Under the pieces are notes generated by a model. That model was given only the letters and a program-made list of their open reading frames with translations, had not been told where the DNA came from and made no database searches. Shown here one piece after another: positions 23,394 to 36,238 of a stretch of 64,000 bases of DNA. The stretch lies in contig NRSV01000050.1 of assembly GCA_002286855.1 (NCBI GenBank), positions 131,775 through 195,774 on the forward strand, in the 5' to 3' direction. Source of the DNA: Bipolaris cookei (taxonomy: Eukaryota > Ascomycota > Dothideomycetes > Pleosporales > Pleosporaceae). A program made the position numbers and the translations under genes. Within the stretch, counting starts at the first letter, position 1; each line of letters starts with the position of its first letter.

Positions 23394-24356
23394 ATGTCTT
23401 CCAAAACCGTCACCAAAATTGATATCCAAGGCAAGCTGCCAAAAGTCGCATCAGGAAAAGTGCGCGATCTATATGCGATTGGTGATGATACCCTGCTCTT
23501 CGTCGCTAGCGACCGCATATCAGCATATGACGTGATTATGGAAAATGTGAGTTTTCAGAAAAATCGCAGAATTGTAAGTGATTGATGTTGACAAGATGGT
23601 CAGGGAATCCCAGGCAAGGGCGCTTTATTGACAGCAATGTCCATCTACTGGTTCAACTACCTACCTACCAAAGTGCCTGGACTGAAAACCCACTTCATCA
23701 CCAATGATCTCCCCTCAGCCATTGCAGGCCAGACAGACCTCAAGGACCGCAGCATGCAAGTCCGCCGTTTGCAGATTCTGCCCATTGAGTCTATTGTCCG
23801 TGGGTACATCACGGGATCAGGGTGGTCAGAGTACACCAAGTCTGGAACCGTCAATGGCATCAAGATGCCAGAGGGGTTGATTGAAGGACAAAAGTTACCA
23901 CAGCCGCTTTGGACACCAAGCACAAAGGCAGAGGTTGGCGGCAAGGATGAGAATATTAGTCCTAAGAAGGCGAGGGAGATGATTGGAAATGAGAAGATTG
24001 CAAGCAAGGTCGAGGAGCTCTCGTTGGCTATTTACACTGCTGCTGCATCTCGTGCAGAAGAAGTAGGAATTATCCTTGCTGATACGAAGTTCGAGTTTGG
24101 TATTGATGAAAAGGGCGAGGTGGTACTGGTTGACGAGGTTCTGACGCCGGATAGCTCGAGGTTTTGGCCAAAGGACACTTGGGAGAAGAATCTTGGCAAG
24201 GCGCAACCGAGTTTCGACAAGCAGTTTCTGAGGGATTGGCTGACAAGTAATGGGTTGAAGGGTACGGAGGGAGTCGAAGTTCCGGCCGACGTGGTGGAGA
24301 ATACTGCGGTGAAATATCGGGAGGCATATGAGAAGCTTACTGGCAAGACTGCATAG
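23394..24356 (+). CDS. ADE1: phosphoribosylaminoimidazole-succinocarboxamide synthase
   Basis: SAICAR synthetase of de novo purine synthesis: it joins aspartate to CAIR using ATP in the cytosol. Exons are 23394..23546 and 23604..24356 with a 57-bp intron; 301 aa, the usual length for fungal monofunctional Ade1. The ATP-grasp-like start has GKVRDLYAIGDDTLLFVASD followed by RISAYDVIMEN, and exon 2 opens with GIPGKGALLTAMSIYWF. Signature motifs LPIESIVRGYITGSGWSEY and LADTKFEFGID followed by VDEVLTPDSSRFWP are intact. It diverges from ATG29. Eukaryotes outside fungi often fuse this activity to AIR carboxylase; here it stands alone. Confidence 0.96.
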
Positions 24357-24608
24357 GCAAAGCAGAAGTGGACGTTTAGTGAGGAAAGAAACTTAAAATG
24401 CCCAACCGCAAATGAATTTGCTGGTCTTGTATAGGAGTATAGTCATTATTAAGCTAGGGTGTAGTTGCATTATGTGGTTGCTCGCTATTACAACAGTAAC
24501 TATACTTGTACGTGTATATTGAAATAAATCATGGATATCATTGCAGAAAATACAGTTATTTCAGGACAACGCCTCCGAGTTCTATCTCCCTCTATATTAG
24601 TTCTTAGT
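24357..24608. terminator. convergent 3' region of ADE1 and SUR7-family gene
   Basis: 252 AT-rich bp between two stop codons, with several AATAAA-like strings (for example AAATAA near 24521 on the plus strand) that could direct polyadenylation. Inference from composition only. Confidence 0.4.
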
Positions 24609-25467
24609 CTATACAGAGTAGTCGCTCTTGACCCTGCGTTGGGAATCAGTGTCTAAAAAACTTCCACGGCTGCGGGTTGACTTTGTGGAACGGTTGCGGC
24701 GCATCCTCGAAGAGGTGTCACCACCAAGACGGCCACCAAGGCAGAACATGATGGTAGCTAGGAAGAAACAAGCCACAGCAGCCCATGTAAATCCCATGAG
24801 GTAACGGCCGATACGGGCTTGGAAGCCGGCAGACTGGAACCCATCGCGACCTTTGACAACCCATGCGCTAGTGATTATTAGCATTTTTCAAGCACTAGTA
24901 GTCTGTAGAAAACTTACGTCATGAGAGCAGCAGCGAGAGCCTGGAAGAAGAGGGCAATGGAGGTCATGAGAGATGACAGGTATCCCCCAAGACGACTGAA
25001 GAGAGCCAAGAGACCCGAAAGCAGGGCGATGGCAGCAAAGAAAAGAGCAATTAGGTAGAATGCAAACATGAAGCGAGACAGATAAAAGTACTGCTTCGTG
25101 CCGAGGAAGGCGTCAGGGATATTTTGCTCCGTGCCAAAGTTCCTTGGTGGGTCGAAGGGAAGAGCGGGAACAGGTGAGCCACAGTTTGCGTTGCGTCCAT
25201 TGCTTGGATTTTCACCGCAAATGGCAAAGAAGGTCCATCGAGAGGGGTTGCGGGCGTTGGGAATGCCGTTTGTGGAGGCTTCGAGGAAGTAGAACCTGTC
25301 GAGAGGAGATTTGTTGACGCCGCCAGTCAGGATGGTCAAGAACTGGAAGAGAAGGCCAGCAGCAACGAGCACCAGCGAAGCAATAGCGAGCAAGGGTCCT
25401 GTTTTGTATGTCAGCGCATAGGCGACGGTGGAAAAGAGTGGGACGGCGTACTAGCCGGGCCTGCCAT
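24609..25467 (-). CDS. SUR7/PalI family four-span membrane protein
   Basis: Probable plasma-membrane protein of the Sur7 family, which marks eisosomes/MCC domains or acts in cell-wall and endocytosis control. Minus-strand exons: 25452..25467 (16 nt, MAGPA plus one base), 24918..25398 and 24609..24867; introns 53 and 50 bp; 251 aa. Four hydrophobic segments: about residues 7-28, 120-145, 150-172 and 190-212. The large loop after span 1 holds the family block with FYFLEAST, RWTFFAICGEN and a paired Cys. The C-terminal tail is short and Arg/Ser-rich. The first span only connects to a start Met through the 16-nt exon, which supports that splice. The precise subgroup is not resolved. Confidence 0.85.
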
Positions 25468-26049
25468 GGTGGGGAGAGGATATCCAACTGTAGAGCTGTA
25501 ACAAAGAGGACAGGGCCAACAATTGTTGTCAGGGTTGCACAAGCGTCTATATTATTGGAGATGAACGGCGAACATGTGCACTTGAAAGGGTCTGGGAGAG
25601 CTGGTTTAAGAAGTCCGGCCAAGCCATGACGTATGCTGGTGTGGGAGAGTCGGCTCTCTGGCGTCGTGGCTAGCTTCGTGACCTCACTAGGTTACGACAC
25701 TATGAACGCGCTTTGCATCATCCCGAGGCAAACAGCAAGGAAAAAGGGTCCATGGCTCGAATGGAAGTACGACGGCGGATGGTACCGTTCATGTGCATAC
25801 ATAGTGGCAGTAAAATAGGTAGTAATTAGTGGAGGATGCAGGTGTGTTGAAAGGTTGCGCCGGGCTGCAAGGAGGGTCTGATTCAGGGCAGGGATCCGGG
25901 CCTTGCGCGGATAGAAGCGAGATCTGCTGCCTCGACTCTACGCCCGCGTGGCTGACCAAGATGGAATCCTGCCTTGCTGTTTTGCTGCATCTGTCTTTTG
26001 AGTGTGTGCGGGTGGGTGCTGTGACCTGCCTTGGAAACCCACCGCCGTC
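25468..26049. promoter_or_regulatory. shared intergenic promoter of SUR7-family gene and RAV2
   Basis: 582 bp between divergent starts. Short frames cross it, but none has splice or codon support. No distinctive motif found. Confidence 0.5.
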
Positions 26050-27072
26050 ATGTCTACTGCGATATGGCCACCCATCGACGAGGACTGTCTCGCCCAGGAA
26101 CAGGCGGCATCGCAAGCGCGCGAGCTCGAGTGGCTGCTTGTCCAGCTGCGCGAGACGCTGCAGTCGCTCAAGGCCGGCCTCGACGAGTGTGCTGCCCTGC
26201 TTGCGCCCTCTGAGAATGGGTCTACACTGGTGTTGACCTCTGTGCGCTCAGAGAGTCTCAAGGGCCTCATTACGCGCATCGGCACGCGCATCACCAAAGG
26301 CGTAGGTCATGGCCTGGTCGTTTATGGATACTCGAGCATCTACTCACTGTCCCCAGAACATCAAGCTCCGCCTCGCAAGCCTCCCAGCGCCAAAAGGCTC
26401 GTTAACCTGGGACCTCGTCATCTCCTCTGCACCGCATGCACCTACACTTGTTGTCCCCCAGCTTACTTCCGTACGGACCTCCATCAACAGCTGTCTAGAC
26501 GCGATCGATGTGGCTACCTGGGGAGGAGACGCGACCAACGCCCAATTCGTTTCGGGCCAACTCCAACTACTACACGACCACATAATCGAGGCACAGGCTG
26601 CTCTCAAAGGGCATTCACCTGTCCAGCCCTCGTGGTGGGACAATCCTGTCGACGAAAACGTACGCTGCGTATCTGCACAGACTAAGAGCTTCACTGACTG
26701 CGACAGACGTTTGATCCTCCACTGCCTGCAAACGTATCCTTTCACCTGTTCGTCTTTGACGCTGCCCTCGTTCTCGAAATCCGTACACTAGAGCCCCATC
26801 ATGCGGGGGATAGCGGCTCACTCACTGGATTCAGCATCCGCAATACCTTTGCATCAGCCCTCGGTGGTATACGAGCCCCTACACATGACGAAGCCGACCG
26901 CACCTTCACGTACAAGAACCGCGAAGTCCGCGTCAAGGAGAAGATCCGTGTCGAAAGCCAAGATCCAGCCTTGATATCCGCCTCGGCAAAGCTCAACGCA
27001 CTTGGGCACACAGTCATGCTCAGCCGAAAGGCTCTCAACATTGTAATGGGTCGAGACGAGCAAACAGACTAA
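26050..27072 (+). CDS. RAV2: Rogdi/Rav2 family protein (RAVE complex subunit)
   Basis: Rav2, related to animal Rogdi, belongs to the RAVE complex that reassembles the V1 and V0 halves of the vacuolar H+-ATPase. Exons are 26050..26301, 26357..26659 and 26707..27072; introns are 55 and 47 bp; 306 aa. The start MSTAIWPPIDEDCLAQEQAA leads into the leucine-zipper-like helix ARELEWLLVQLRETLQSLK. The fungal family order follows: GLITRIGTRITKG joined by splicing to NIKLRLASLPAPKG, then FVSGQLQLLHDHIIEAQAAL, then FDPPLPANVSFHLFVFDAAL, and the end block EKIRVESQDPALISASAKL with LNALGHTVMLSRKAL. Gene symbol by family resemblance. Confidence 0.88.
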
Positions 27073-27334
27073 CTCCGCGCAAATATGATAGCAGCCAATT
27101 GCACCATCGGCGATTGGGCCAGTATGCCACTCAGAATCCTTCTTTTCCGCGGGGATGTCACTAGTGCGATCGCGCCATATCGGCTCGTCGCTATCGGAAC
27201 AACAATTCGCTATGCACATTATCAATGCCGCCGCCGAGGAGTAATCGCATTCAGCATTATCTTTGCCCATAAAACAATTACCCCTCCTTGTTGGAATTGG
27301 ATCTTGTATTTTTTGCATCACTCCAATCTCCGTC

Positions 27335-29029
27335 ATGGCGCCTGCACTTCTCACTGCAGCCGATGCGACATCGCACATCCATCTCATAGTCGGATCTAAC
27401 CCACTTGCCGGTGCACGATGCACACGCTCAATGGAAGTTGGCGCAAAGCCAATATTACTTGCGCCCGAAGACGCCACCCTCCACTACGGCCTTGCGAAAC
27501 GTATCGAGGCTGGCGAAGTACAATGGTTGAAGCGGAGTTTCCGAAACGAGGATTTGACAACACTCGGACGTCCTGAGGTGGATGGTGTAGTAGACGCTGT
27601 ATTTGTTACCTCTGGCGGAAAGAATGGTTCGGGTAGGTGGTGACAGTATACTCTGCACAATTCCATCCTCTAACTCGCCACAGCCACCCAGATCTCGAAC
27701 CTCTGCCGAAGACTGCGCATACCAATCAACGTCGCTGATGCCCCAAATCTCTGTTCCTTCACACTCCTCTCCACCCATACCGACGGCCCTCTTCAGATTG
27801 GTGTCACTACCTCTGGAAAAGGTTGCAAACTCTCTGCAAGAATCCGTAGAGAGATTGCAGCATCTCTCCCACCGCATCTAGGTGACGCGGTCGAGAAATT
27901 GGGTACACTGCGAAGACGCATATGGGAAGAAGATCATGCAGCCGAACTATCACAAGATTTGGAGGCAGAAGAGGAGGATAGTGGGCAACCAGCGACTTTT
28001 AATAGGTTGATTCTGGAAGAGAGCAAGGAAGCAGCACGGGGCCGACGGATGCGTTGGCTCACACAGATATGCGAGTACTGGCCGCTGCGCCGCCTCGCAA
28101 GCATCACCGACGCAGATGTAAACATGCTCTTTCGCGAATTCGCCAGCAGCGGCCCCTCCAAAGTCGGACCCACAGCCACTGCACCACAACGAGTTGGCCG
28201 CATCATTCTCGCAGGCTCCGGTCCCGGAAACCCAGATCTCCTGACTCGCGCCGCACACAAAGCCATCCTCTCTGCTGATTTCATCCTTGCTGACAAACTC
28301 GTCCCCGCACCCATCCTCGATCTCGTACCCCGCCGCGCAACCGTGCACATTGCACGAAAGTTCCCCGGTAATGCAGACAAAGCGCAAGAAGAACTTCTAG
28401 AAATGGGGTTGGAGGGACTGAAAGCTGGCAAAGTGGTAGTACGAATAAAGCAAGGTGATCCGTACATCTACGGTCGCGGAGGAGAAGAATATGACTTCTT
28501 CCGTGCACACGGCTTCATCCCCAGCGTACTCCCAGGTATCACAAGTGCACTCAGCGCACCCCTTTTCGCCGCTATACCAGCCACGCACCGCGGCATCGCA
28601 GACCAAGTCCTCATCTGCACCGGTACGGGCAGGAAAGGCGCTCCACTCGATCCCCCGGAATTCGTCGCTTCCCGCACACTCGTCCTGCTCATGTCTCTGC
28701 ACCGCCTCTCTGCTCTTGTCGACAGTTTAGTCGCAAAAGCGTATCCTGCAGACCTCCCTGTCGCTGTGCTCGAACGCGCTTCGTGTCCTGATCAGAGGGT
28801 CATACGCACAACTCTCGAGCATGTTTGTGCGGCTGTCGAGGAGGAGGGGAGTAGACCTCCTGGACTCCTTGTTGTGGGTAACGCTTGTAAAGTGCTTATG
28901 AAATATGAGCAGCAATGGATAGTTGAGGAGGGGTTCCATGGGCTAGATAATTTAGGAGGTGATGGCGAGTTGGAGATCAGTAGGCTTACAAGAGTGGATG
29001 ATGGTGCTGCCCCTATTGCTGTGGCGTAG
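27335..29029 (+). CDS. MET1: uroporphyrin-III C-methyltransferase / siroheme synthase
   Basis: Makes precorrin-2 from uroporphyrinogen III by two SAM-dependent methylations, on the way to siroheme for sulfite and nitrite reductases. Exons are 27335..27632 and 27684..29029 with a 51-bp intron; 547 aa. Residues 1 to about 240 resemble the Met8/CysG-type precorrin-2 dehydrogenase region, with an NAD-binding start HLIVGSNPLAGARCTRSMEV. The methyltransferase domain begins near residue 270 with VGRIILAGSGPGNPDLLT and holds VRIKQGDPYIYGRGGEE and LPGITSALSAP. Whether the N-terminal half is catalytically active cannot be judged from sequence. The start at 27335 is the first Met before the NAD motif. 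It is convergent with the DUF3433 gene. Confidence 0.93.
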
Positions 29030-29566
29030 ACTTGATAAGAAGAAATAAAGCATGCAATCCAGTATCCACCGTTTCCTCTGTTTGTCGAGAATACTTGAGT
29101 AAGTACACAAAGTCAACTTGAAAATGCAGCAAATCACATTGTTCAAGGCAAACAAGTCAATCAGTGATGATTTTCATCTCATCTCGTCTCTCATTCCATG
29201 CATATCTATCATATATCGGCAATAACGCCTTGCCACATACACATTCAAACTTAGCCATTTCCTTTCATCCATCCATCTATAACAAAGCTCATACTTTCGT
29301 TCCCCCTCCATGTGCATCATTAAAAAAAAGATTCGTACAATTACATCGAGATGCAGTCAACAGCGTTGACAGAAAACAAGAACGCCAACCCAGAGCCATG
29401 AATCCTTTGAGGAAAAAAGTGAAGGATTCCAAGGCTACGATGCATATAAAAACACCCATAACACCAATGCTAAAATCATCAAAAAAGTTGTAATCAGCAG
29501 TCATCATTATAACTGGCGTTTTTGCAGTGGATGAAACGGTTTCGTACAGTGCAAAGACAGCGTCTC
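29030..29566. other. intergenic between convergent MET1 and DUF3433 gene
   Basis: 537 AT-rich bp between stop codons, with short A-runs (for example near 29322-29329). Expected to contain two terminators. Nothing else seen. Confidence 0.55.
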
Positions 29567-32364
29567 TCACACCTGACTCATCCAACTCTTCTTCTTATGA
29601 TCATGCTGCTGCTCCTCCCAAATGATAAGCTCCCGACCACTTCGGTCGCCGCCGCGACGCACGCGATCGATGCCAAGGTGTTCGAGGCCGTCGCGGCCAA
29701 CGTAAATACCGAAGCCGTATCTGATCTTGCCCGGGTCGACGACAGAGTCGTGTTGACCGTCTCTTCTCGCCTTCTCTTTCAGCGCGGGATCCGTGGGCGA
29801 GTCAGGTCGAAGGTTGTTGCGGGATGGGCGGACGAGAGATGCGACGGAGCGGGCCCAGGTGCGCTCGGCGTAGGTGGTGCCCATGAGGCGGGCAACGAGG
29901 TCGGGTTTAGTTTGGGGGTGGGCAAAGGCACGGTCGGTGAGAATCGGGGATTGGTAGACCCAGCTGATGATCTCACAGAGCGCGTTGCTGCGGTGGGGTA
30001 GTGCGGCTCGTCGGCGACCGGGGATAAGGGCGAAGAGGCTGACGGTGTAGAAAGCGAGGAAGAAGCAGAGGGCGTAGTAGCCGGGGAGTTCTGCGGCGAC
30101 GCGGACATTTTTCACGTCGCCGTAGTACTGGGTCCAGAAGCAGCCCCCTGCTAGGATAGGCAGAGACATGGATGCGAATGAGACAAAGGATAGGACTGCC
30201 GTTTGGAAATGCTTGTTCTCGAGCGCAGCTAGTGTTGCTGAGAAGGGCAGGCGGCAGGCGTAATCGACTAACAAAGAGGTTTCAGCAGTAGCTCCGCCTT
30301 TGGATGCGAGCGCCATGTATGGTTGTAGTATGCGAACAGAATAGTCAAGCGACAAGAGCGCTAGGAAGAGGAATTGTCCGATGACTGCTGGGACGAACGA
30401 GTACAGGAAGTTCGAGGCGGAGAAACCGTCGGCGCCTGTACGAGCAAAGACTCGAGGCAGGAAACCGAGGCGAACAGCATCGTTCACAAAGCTGACGACG
30501 TAGAAGGCGATCAACAAGATACAGGCGATGACGATCCAGGCAATGACTGAGCCGTCCTTCAGCCACCAGGGCAAATAGCGAAGTCGTAAATTCGGGCTGC
30601 GAATATCCATGCGGATCGAAAAGTCGTTGCCCTGAGCTGTGTCAAGATTTGCGCGGTCTGGTCCTTGCTCTCTGATGCGTCCCTCCTCGACCTGGAATCT
30701 CCGAATCTCAGCGCCTTCTTCTCCAATGCCGTAGAAAACTTCGCTTGGTCGCTTCGTAGTAGTCCAGTAGCCAAGGCGGTCAGCACGGTTAGCAACATTG
30801 TTCCAGTCACCCTTGTCGAAAGTCTCCGAATTGGTGTAATCTCCTAGGTTATTTGAACGCTCCAGAAGGGCGATAATGTCTGCGAGCGATCGCGGGTCCC
30901 ATTTCAATCCAGTCGGGCTACGCATGAGGAAGACCATGAGGTAGATCAGGACGAGCACCAAAAGGATGTAGAGAACAACAACCGTCCAGATGACACCTTG
31001 TACAGCGACCCATCGCCAAACGGTGCGTGCCACATTGTACCGTACGTTGAAACTGGAAGCAAGAAGAGGGACCGTCCATGCGAATAGCCATGAAATGACG
31101 TAGAAGGCACAGATACCAGGATGTCCAGCGCGGAAATGCTGGATATTTGGCAAAATGAACTGCATCAGGTACAGTCGAAGAAATACAGCTTCGGATCGCC
31201 GATGGAAGGAGTCTGAAGACATGGATATGAACGGAACAATGCGTTGGAGGGCTGCCTGGATCTGGATAAGCCAGAGGAATAGGAGCATTCCTAGCAAGGT
31301 TGGGAGATATCGGAAAACAAAGTAGCGAGTGTCGCCAAAGAAACCGTAATCCCACAGTCCGTAGCCTTCATCGCGGTTGGAGTAGACAGCGGCGAAGATG
31401 AGCGCGGTGAGCATGAGCAGGCATAGGAAAATGAACAGGCCGAGCGACAGCGGGCGAAGGATGGCGGGCAAAAAGTGAAGGGATGAGTGTGGCTGCGAGT
31501 GTGCTACGAAAACATCCTTTTGACCCCGAGAAGGAGAAGGCGACTGTTGTTCCCTGTACTTGTGGGGTTCGTGATGGGGTCCGTCTGGCTGCGTAGCCAT
31601 GGGTGCTGGGGCAGTGGCTAGTGGTGTATATGAGTGTCTCAACGACTTGCGTGCAGGCCTGTGCTGCGACATTCTCTCCTGTGTCTTTTGCTCTAGTGCC
31701 ATGTATCCCAGTCCATTGTCGGGAATGATTCTCTCGACGGGGTAATCGTCGTCATCATCATCTTGGACTGCTGCGGATCGGACCTCTGGATATATTCTTG
31801 AGCCTCGGACATCTTCATCTCGGGTGAGCTGGTCGATGGCGAAGCGAATATATGGTGTGGTGTCATGACCCGGAGTAGTCGCTTGCGATTCGGTCTCCAT
31901 GTCGTGGATCAGCTGGGATCGGCGTGCGTTTTGGGTTCCTGGCCTCGACTCCTCCGCAATGGTGGATACTGCTGGTGACTGAGGGCGTTCGTGGACAAAG
32001 GAAGGCTGCGGAGGCTGGAGCTGTTGCCTGGGGATACCAACACCTCGTAGTGATGTTGTGGGGATGTCGGTGTGAGGGATCAATTGCTCATGACTTTGTG
32101 CTGGTGTTTGGCGGTATGAGGGTGGTGTTTGGTAGACAGGCCTTCTCTCGTCACTTGAGCTGGACGCGTGCTCAGACGCGCTGTAGTAGCCTTCGGAGGC
32201 AGTCAGTGAAGCAACAACGCTCTGCTGCGAGTTTTGGTGGGACAATTGGGGCTGAGAAACTGGCAATGGGATGAGTAAATGAGTGGGTGGTGTGTAGTGA
32301 GGCGGGATCAAGCCGCATGCATACCGTTTGTCTGCTTGAGTTGGAATCCAGGCTCCCCACTCAT
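29567..32364 (-). CDS. DUF3433 multi-span membrane protein (spray-like)
   Basis: Large integral membrane protein with two copies of the fungal DUF3433 region; I recall Neurospora spray, linked to calcium homeostasis and hyphal branching, as a member. My model has exons complement(32325..32364) and complement(29567..32259), a 65-bp intron (GTATGC..TTGCCAG), 910 aa, start MSGEPGFQLKQTN. An unspliced start at 32311 (914 aa) is also possible. Residues 1 to about 290 are Ser/Pro/Gln-rich and cytosolic by inference, with a PPSY motif at about 59-62. Spans cluster in two groups: about residues 290-480 (such as LSLGLFIFLCLLMLTALIFA) and 600-790 (such as GSVIAWIVIACILLIAFYVV). Both groups repeat the LDY..IL/P.MALA..-type DUF3433 core. 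Confidence 0.82.
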
Positions 32365-34559
32365 GTCTTCTTGGATCGACTAGTCAAGTGGAGTCACAAA
32401 GGAATGTTTGCATTGTGAGCACATGCAGCAGCTGGGCGGCGACAAGTTTTCTACTCGAGATGGCTGGGTGCAACTATCGGGATCCGGATGCGTGGCGGGG
32501 GGCTGGGGAGGTTGGGCAGGGTTGTCTCATCACCGCCGTCACCAATATTCTTGGTACGGCGCAAATGCGAAACTATGGGAGAGCAAGCGAGCAAAGAAAC
32601 AAGTTCCTTTTATCTACAGCTTGTTATTCGCAGCCCTGACTGAGGTTGCGGTATGTCTGCTGTGTTGTCACTCGTGCCCTTCCCCGCGGCGGTGATGCGC
32701 TAGCCACTGCCCTGACGCGTCCAAGCTTTCCTGGCCGGGCTCCATCTTCACGAGCTGCTGGCACGAGCAGCCTTGTCATCTCCTGTTCCTCTTTTCTTTT
32801 GCATACTACGTACCAATAGTTTGGAACACGCCACCATGGTCGACAAACATGCATCTGTCTCTTGCTCTCTTACCTGCCTGGATACAAGTGCGCTCATCTG
32901 TTCGTCACGGTCCTCCTACTCGACCGTCAGTGCAGAGAGAGTTCAGCGCACCCCGGCCCTTTAGTTCAACGATTCCGTCATCACAGCGTGGCAGCGGGTT
33001 GCCAGAGCAGCTGCATTTTGCTCTCCACAAGTAACCGGCATGCAAAGCGCACAGGTCGCTTTGTTTACATGGCCGCCTTGAAACAGACAAGAGATTGTCA
33101 ATCCAGAGCGACTCGAGATGCGATCCTTCAAGACAGATTTGGATCACTGTTTGTCGTTGCGTGCGCGGCCGGCTGCCTGCGTGGTCAATGTCGATCGTAT
33201 CTTCAGTAAGTTGGATCTAGTCAGTCTGTTGTTCGCATAAATCTGTCTTCGTCGTGGGCTGTGTTATGGGCGCGTCGCTCGGTCATGACGGTGGGAGCTG
33301 CTAAGGGAGCAAAGCCGCACCATTTCAGCACAGATGGGTTTAAGAGGCTTCACAAAACCAGCCCTCTGTGATTTCTGGTCAATCAAGTAAGTTCAAGCCC
33401 ACACTGGCATGGCCCGAGATTTCAATAGTCTTGTGATTCCGCCCAAATGCGGGCTTCGAGGAATACCGGCGCCTTACCGCCTCAGCCGTGGATTGTCTAG
33501 ACACTTTAGCTGCGCATCACGACTGCCAAGAGCTCACTGCGGCTGAACACACAGCCCATATTGACCGCTACATCGGCGTAGGTACTACTGTACCTATCCC
33601 ATCTGTCCTCGCCGAAACTCCTCGCCAAAATTCCTCTCCGAGTGGCGATTCTCCAGATGCATTCAGCCTTATTTGCCAAAACTACCCTCGGGGTAACATT
33701 GGTTCGTGCTGACATATGGCGGGGCGGTTGTGGGTATGGCTCGTATGGCTGTTGAGAAACGGTCCCCTTCCACCCAAGACGTAAGTATCTTCGTTGTCAT
33801 TTCGATTAAGAACGCCACTAAATGACATGTCGTCTCCACCCGTCCATTAGCCCCCAACACTGCATATCTTCGCCTGGTTGGTGCCGAGACAATTGTCAAC
33901 GCATGTATAGCAAAGAGAAGGAAGAGAGACAATGAGTTACTGTTTAGTGGTCCTTTACTCAAAACAGGCGTCCCAGGCGTACAGTAGACTGGGGCATCGT
34001 CTAGACTTTCCCTTGTCTACCTGTGGTTTTGTCTCTGAAATAGGGAAAAAAGGGCTGTGCTGAGGCCCAGTTGCCCAGATCATCTATTGCCTCAAGGTAC
34101 GGGTTGGTTACCAGGGATGTTGCTCCTTCGGCTGCTTTCTCTCAGCTTTCAGCATCAATTACGCGACCAAGCTTCTCACAAGATACCAAAATATCACAGT
34201 CCCTACCAGCCACCATGGAGAAAAGAGACATTTAGCCTACATTAGGTCATGCGCAGGCTTGAGTTGGTGCGTGGCGCAATCGGCGCCATTCCAAGGCCGT
34301 GCAGACGAGGTTACGCCCCGTTCAGGCGTTCACTCTGCATGCCTGGATACTTGAGGGGGCCCACATCTTCCGTGTGCTGTTCCTCTTTGAATTACCTGCT
34401 TCGTCCTATCCTTTATCACATCAGCCGTCTCCCAGTTGTACTTGCTGTCGCTTTGGCCGTAATTTCTTCTCTTTGTTTCTACTCAGTACACATCAATAAA
34501 CACAAGCGCAGTCTGCGCATACCAAAGGCACATTCTGTATTATACTTCGTGCGCCTGTC
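32365..34559. other. 2.2-kb intergenic region
   Basis: Separates the divergent DUF3433 gene and first cysteine-module gene and must hold both promoters. Several open frames of 60-123 codons exist on both strands, but none shows a recognisable domain or a splice-supported extension. No tRNA-like A/B boxes were found by eye. A 5' leader for the downstream gene probably occupies the CT-rich part from about 34320. Confidence 0.5.
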
Positions 34560-35605
34560 ATGTCTAATTCGTCCTTTTTCGACTTTCACTGCCCACTCGG
34601 GGGCAAATGGTAATAACTGAGCTCAATTTTGATAGAAAATTTGACGCTGACAAACTCCAGGTATGCCTGTGCCAGTGGTAGTAATTTCGTAGGATGTTGC
34701 ACGTCGGACCCGTGCGCAAATGGTTGCGTACAAGGGAATATCCGGCCCGGCGGCTACAATATCTCCCACCATGGTGAATGGCCTGATGCGTCCTGCGGAA
34801 GTGCTAGCGACTTCTTCACATGTAGTGCAGGTGACAGTTTCTGGGGATGCTGTAAATCAAATCCCTGCGCAGCAACACCACCAGCAACATGTGCGCAAGG
34901 AGATTTGGTACCTGCATTTATGGAGCGACCAGAGCAATTCAACACATACGTATCACAAGAAAAAAAGGAGAACCCTTCAGATTCAGGCAAGAGTAACACG
35001 GGCGCTATTGTTGGTGGAGTTGTTGGAGGAGTAGTAGTCTTGGCCATTATCGGAATCATCATCTTCATTGTGCTCCGTCGAAGGAAGAACAAGAAGACAA
35101 CAGAAGGCGACATGGGTGCTGCCACAATGATGCCCATGATGAACAATGAGAAGAACGATCACAGTGCTGCCACAGGGCATTACGGAGGTCAATCACGTAT
35201 GTCGACTCACTTGTCGCCCTGCTTCACCAGCTAACTTTGAGAGCAGCACCTCCTACATACTCCGCTCCAATCCAGAATTCTTACCAGGCCACTTCACCTG
35301 GCAAAGGACATGAATCGTACCATCAGTACGCCAGCCATGCAACCGAACCACAAGAGCTCCCTGCGGATTCTTCTTCGTCTCATAACAGATTCTCTGAGCT
35401 TCCAGCCGGTGCTTCAAATGTCATGGACAACAGACGGTTCTCAGAACTTCCTGCAGATGCCACAGGTCGCCCTGGCCCTTCAGAACTCGAGTCACCATAC
35501 GCTACTCCATTCGTTTCTCCACTGCCTCAACAACAAGAATTCTCCAACGACATGGCGAAACGAGCTAGTCGTCAAGGGCTTGGTGTTTCGACTGGTCAAC
35601 CATGA
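34560..35605 (+). CDS. single-pass membrane protein with double six-cysteine module, paralog 1
   Basis: Unnamed family; function unknown. Exons are 34560..34609, 34661..35196 and 35247..35605; introns are 51 and 50 bp; 314 aa. The small first exon is supported because the splice turns TG|G into Trp inside CPLGGKWYACASGS, matching the paralog at 37106. Residues 11-94 hold 12 Cys in two modules (C-x8-C-x8-CC-x4-C, with a sixth Cys 3-7 residues on): C11, 20, 29, 30, 35, 39 and C62, 71, 80, 81, 86, 94. A glycine-rich span at about 131-155 is followed by RRRKNKK (positive inside). The tail starts with PPTY (197-200) and contains repeated ELPA strips. No N-terminal signal peptide is seen. A role as a wall or surface sensor is inference only. 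Confidence 0.8.
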
Positions 35606-36180
35606 GAAGAGTGATCGTAAGGGCAATTTAGCTGGGATTTGGTGCATTAACATTTATTTGCATTGTTTTGTTCGCATTTGGGCGGTTTTCATCCTTGCAT
35701 ACCCTTACTACTAGCTTCCATCTACCTGCATATATACCCAGTCCAAAACAGAATAGTAATCCCAAGAATCTAGAGATTCATACATATATGTACTACTGCA
35801 CTCCTCTGCCTTCAGCCCAACAACTAAAATACCCGGCCGAAAAGAGTCTTGGTAATAAGACGAGGTTGTCTCGGCGGTACAACAAATGATGTACCCTCCG
35901 ACTCCCCCCTTCCCCTTCAATCCCTCAAACTACCAGGAATAGACGCAAGCCAAAAAGGGCCCCCGTCAGCTTTCTACGTAATGGGGCACTTGACTGTGCC
36001 GCCACCTACAGCAACACTAACCCCCAATGCGGGGTATCTTCCCTTCAATTTCATCAACCACCTGAGTATGATAGCAGAAGGCGGTCCTCCCGCCCTTCCC
36101 CCCCCGCAATCATCCTTACTTTGCTAACCATTGCTACATACTTACCTTCCAATATGCAATGCAATGCGCAAGTTCCTTTT

Positions 36181-36201
36181 GTCGCGCGCGTGTGTGTATG
36201 T

Positions 36202-36238
<37 letters not shown>

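Noticed and set aside
34057..34499. Upstream frames as first exon of the cysteine-module gene
   Set aside because: Their splice phase or sequence does not fit. The ATG at 34560 with a 50-nt exon restores CPLGGKW, matching the paralog.
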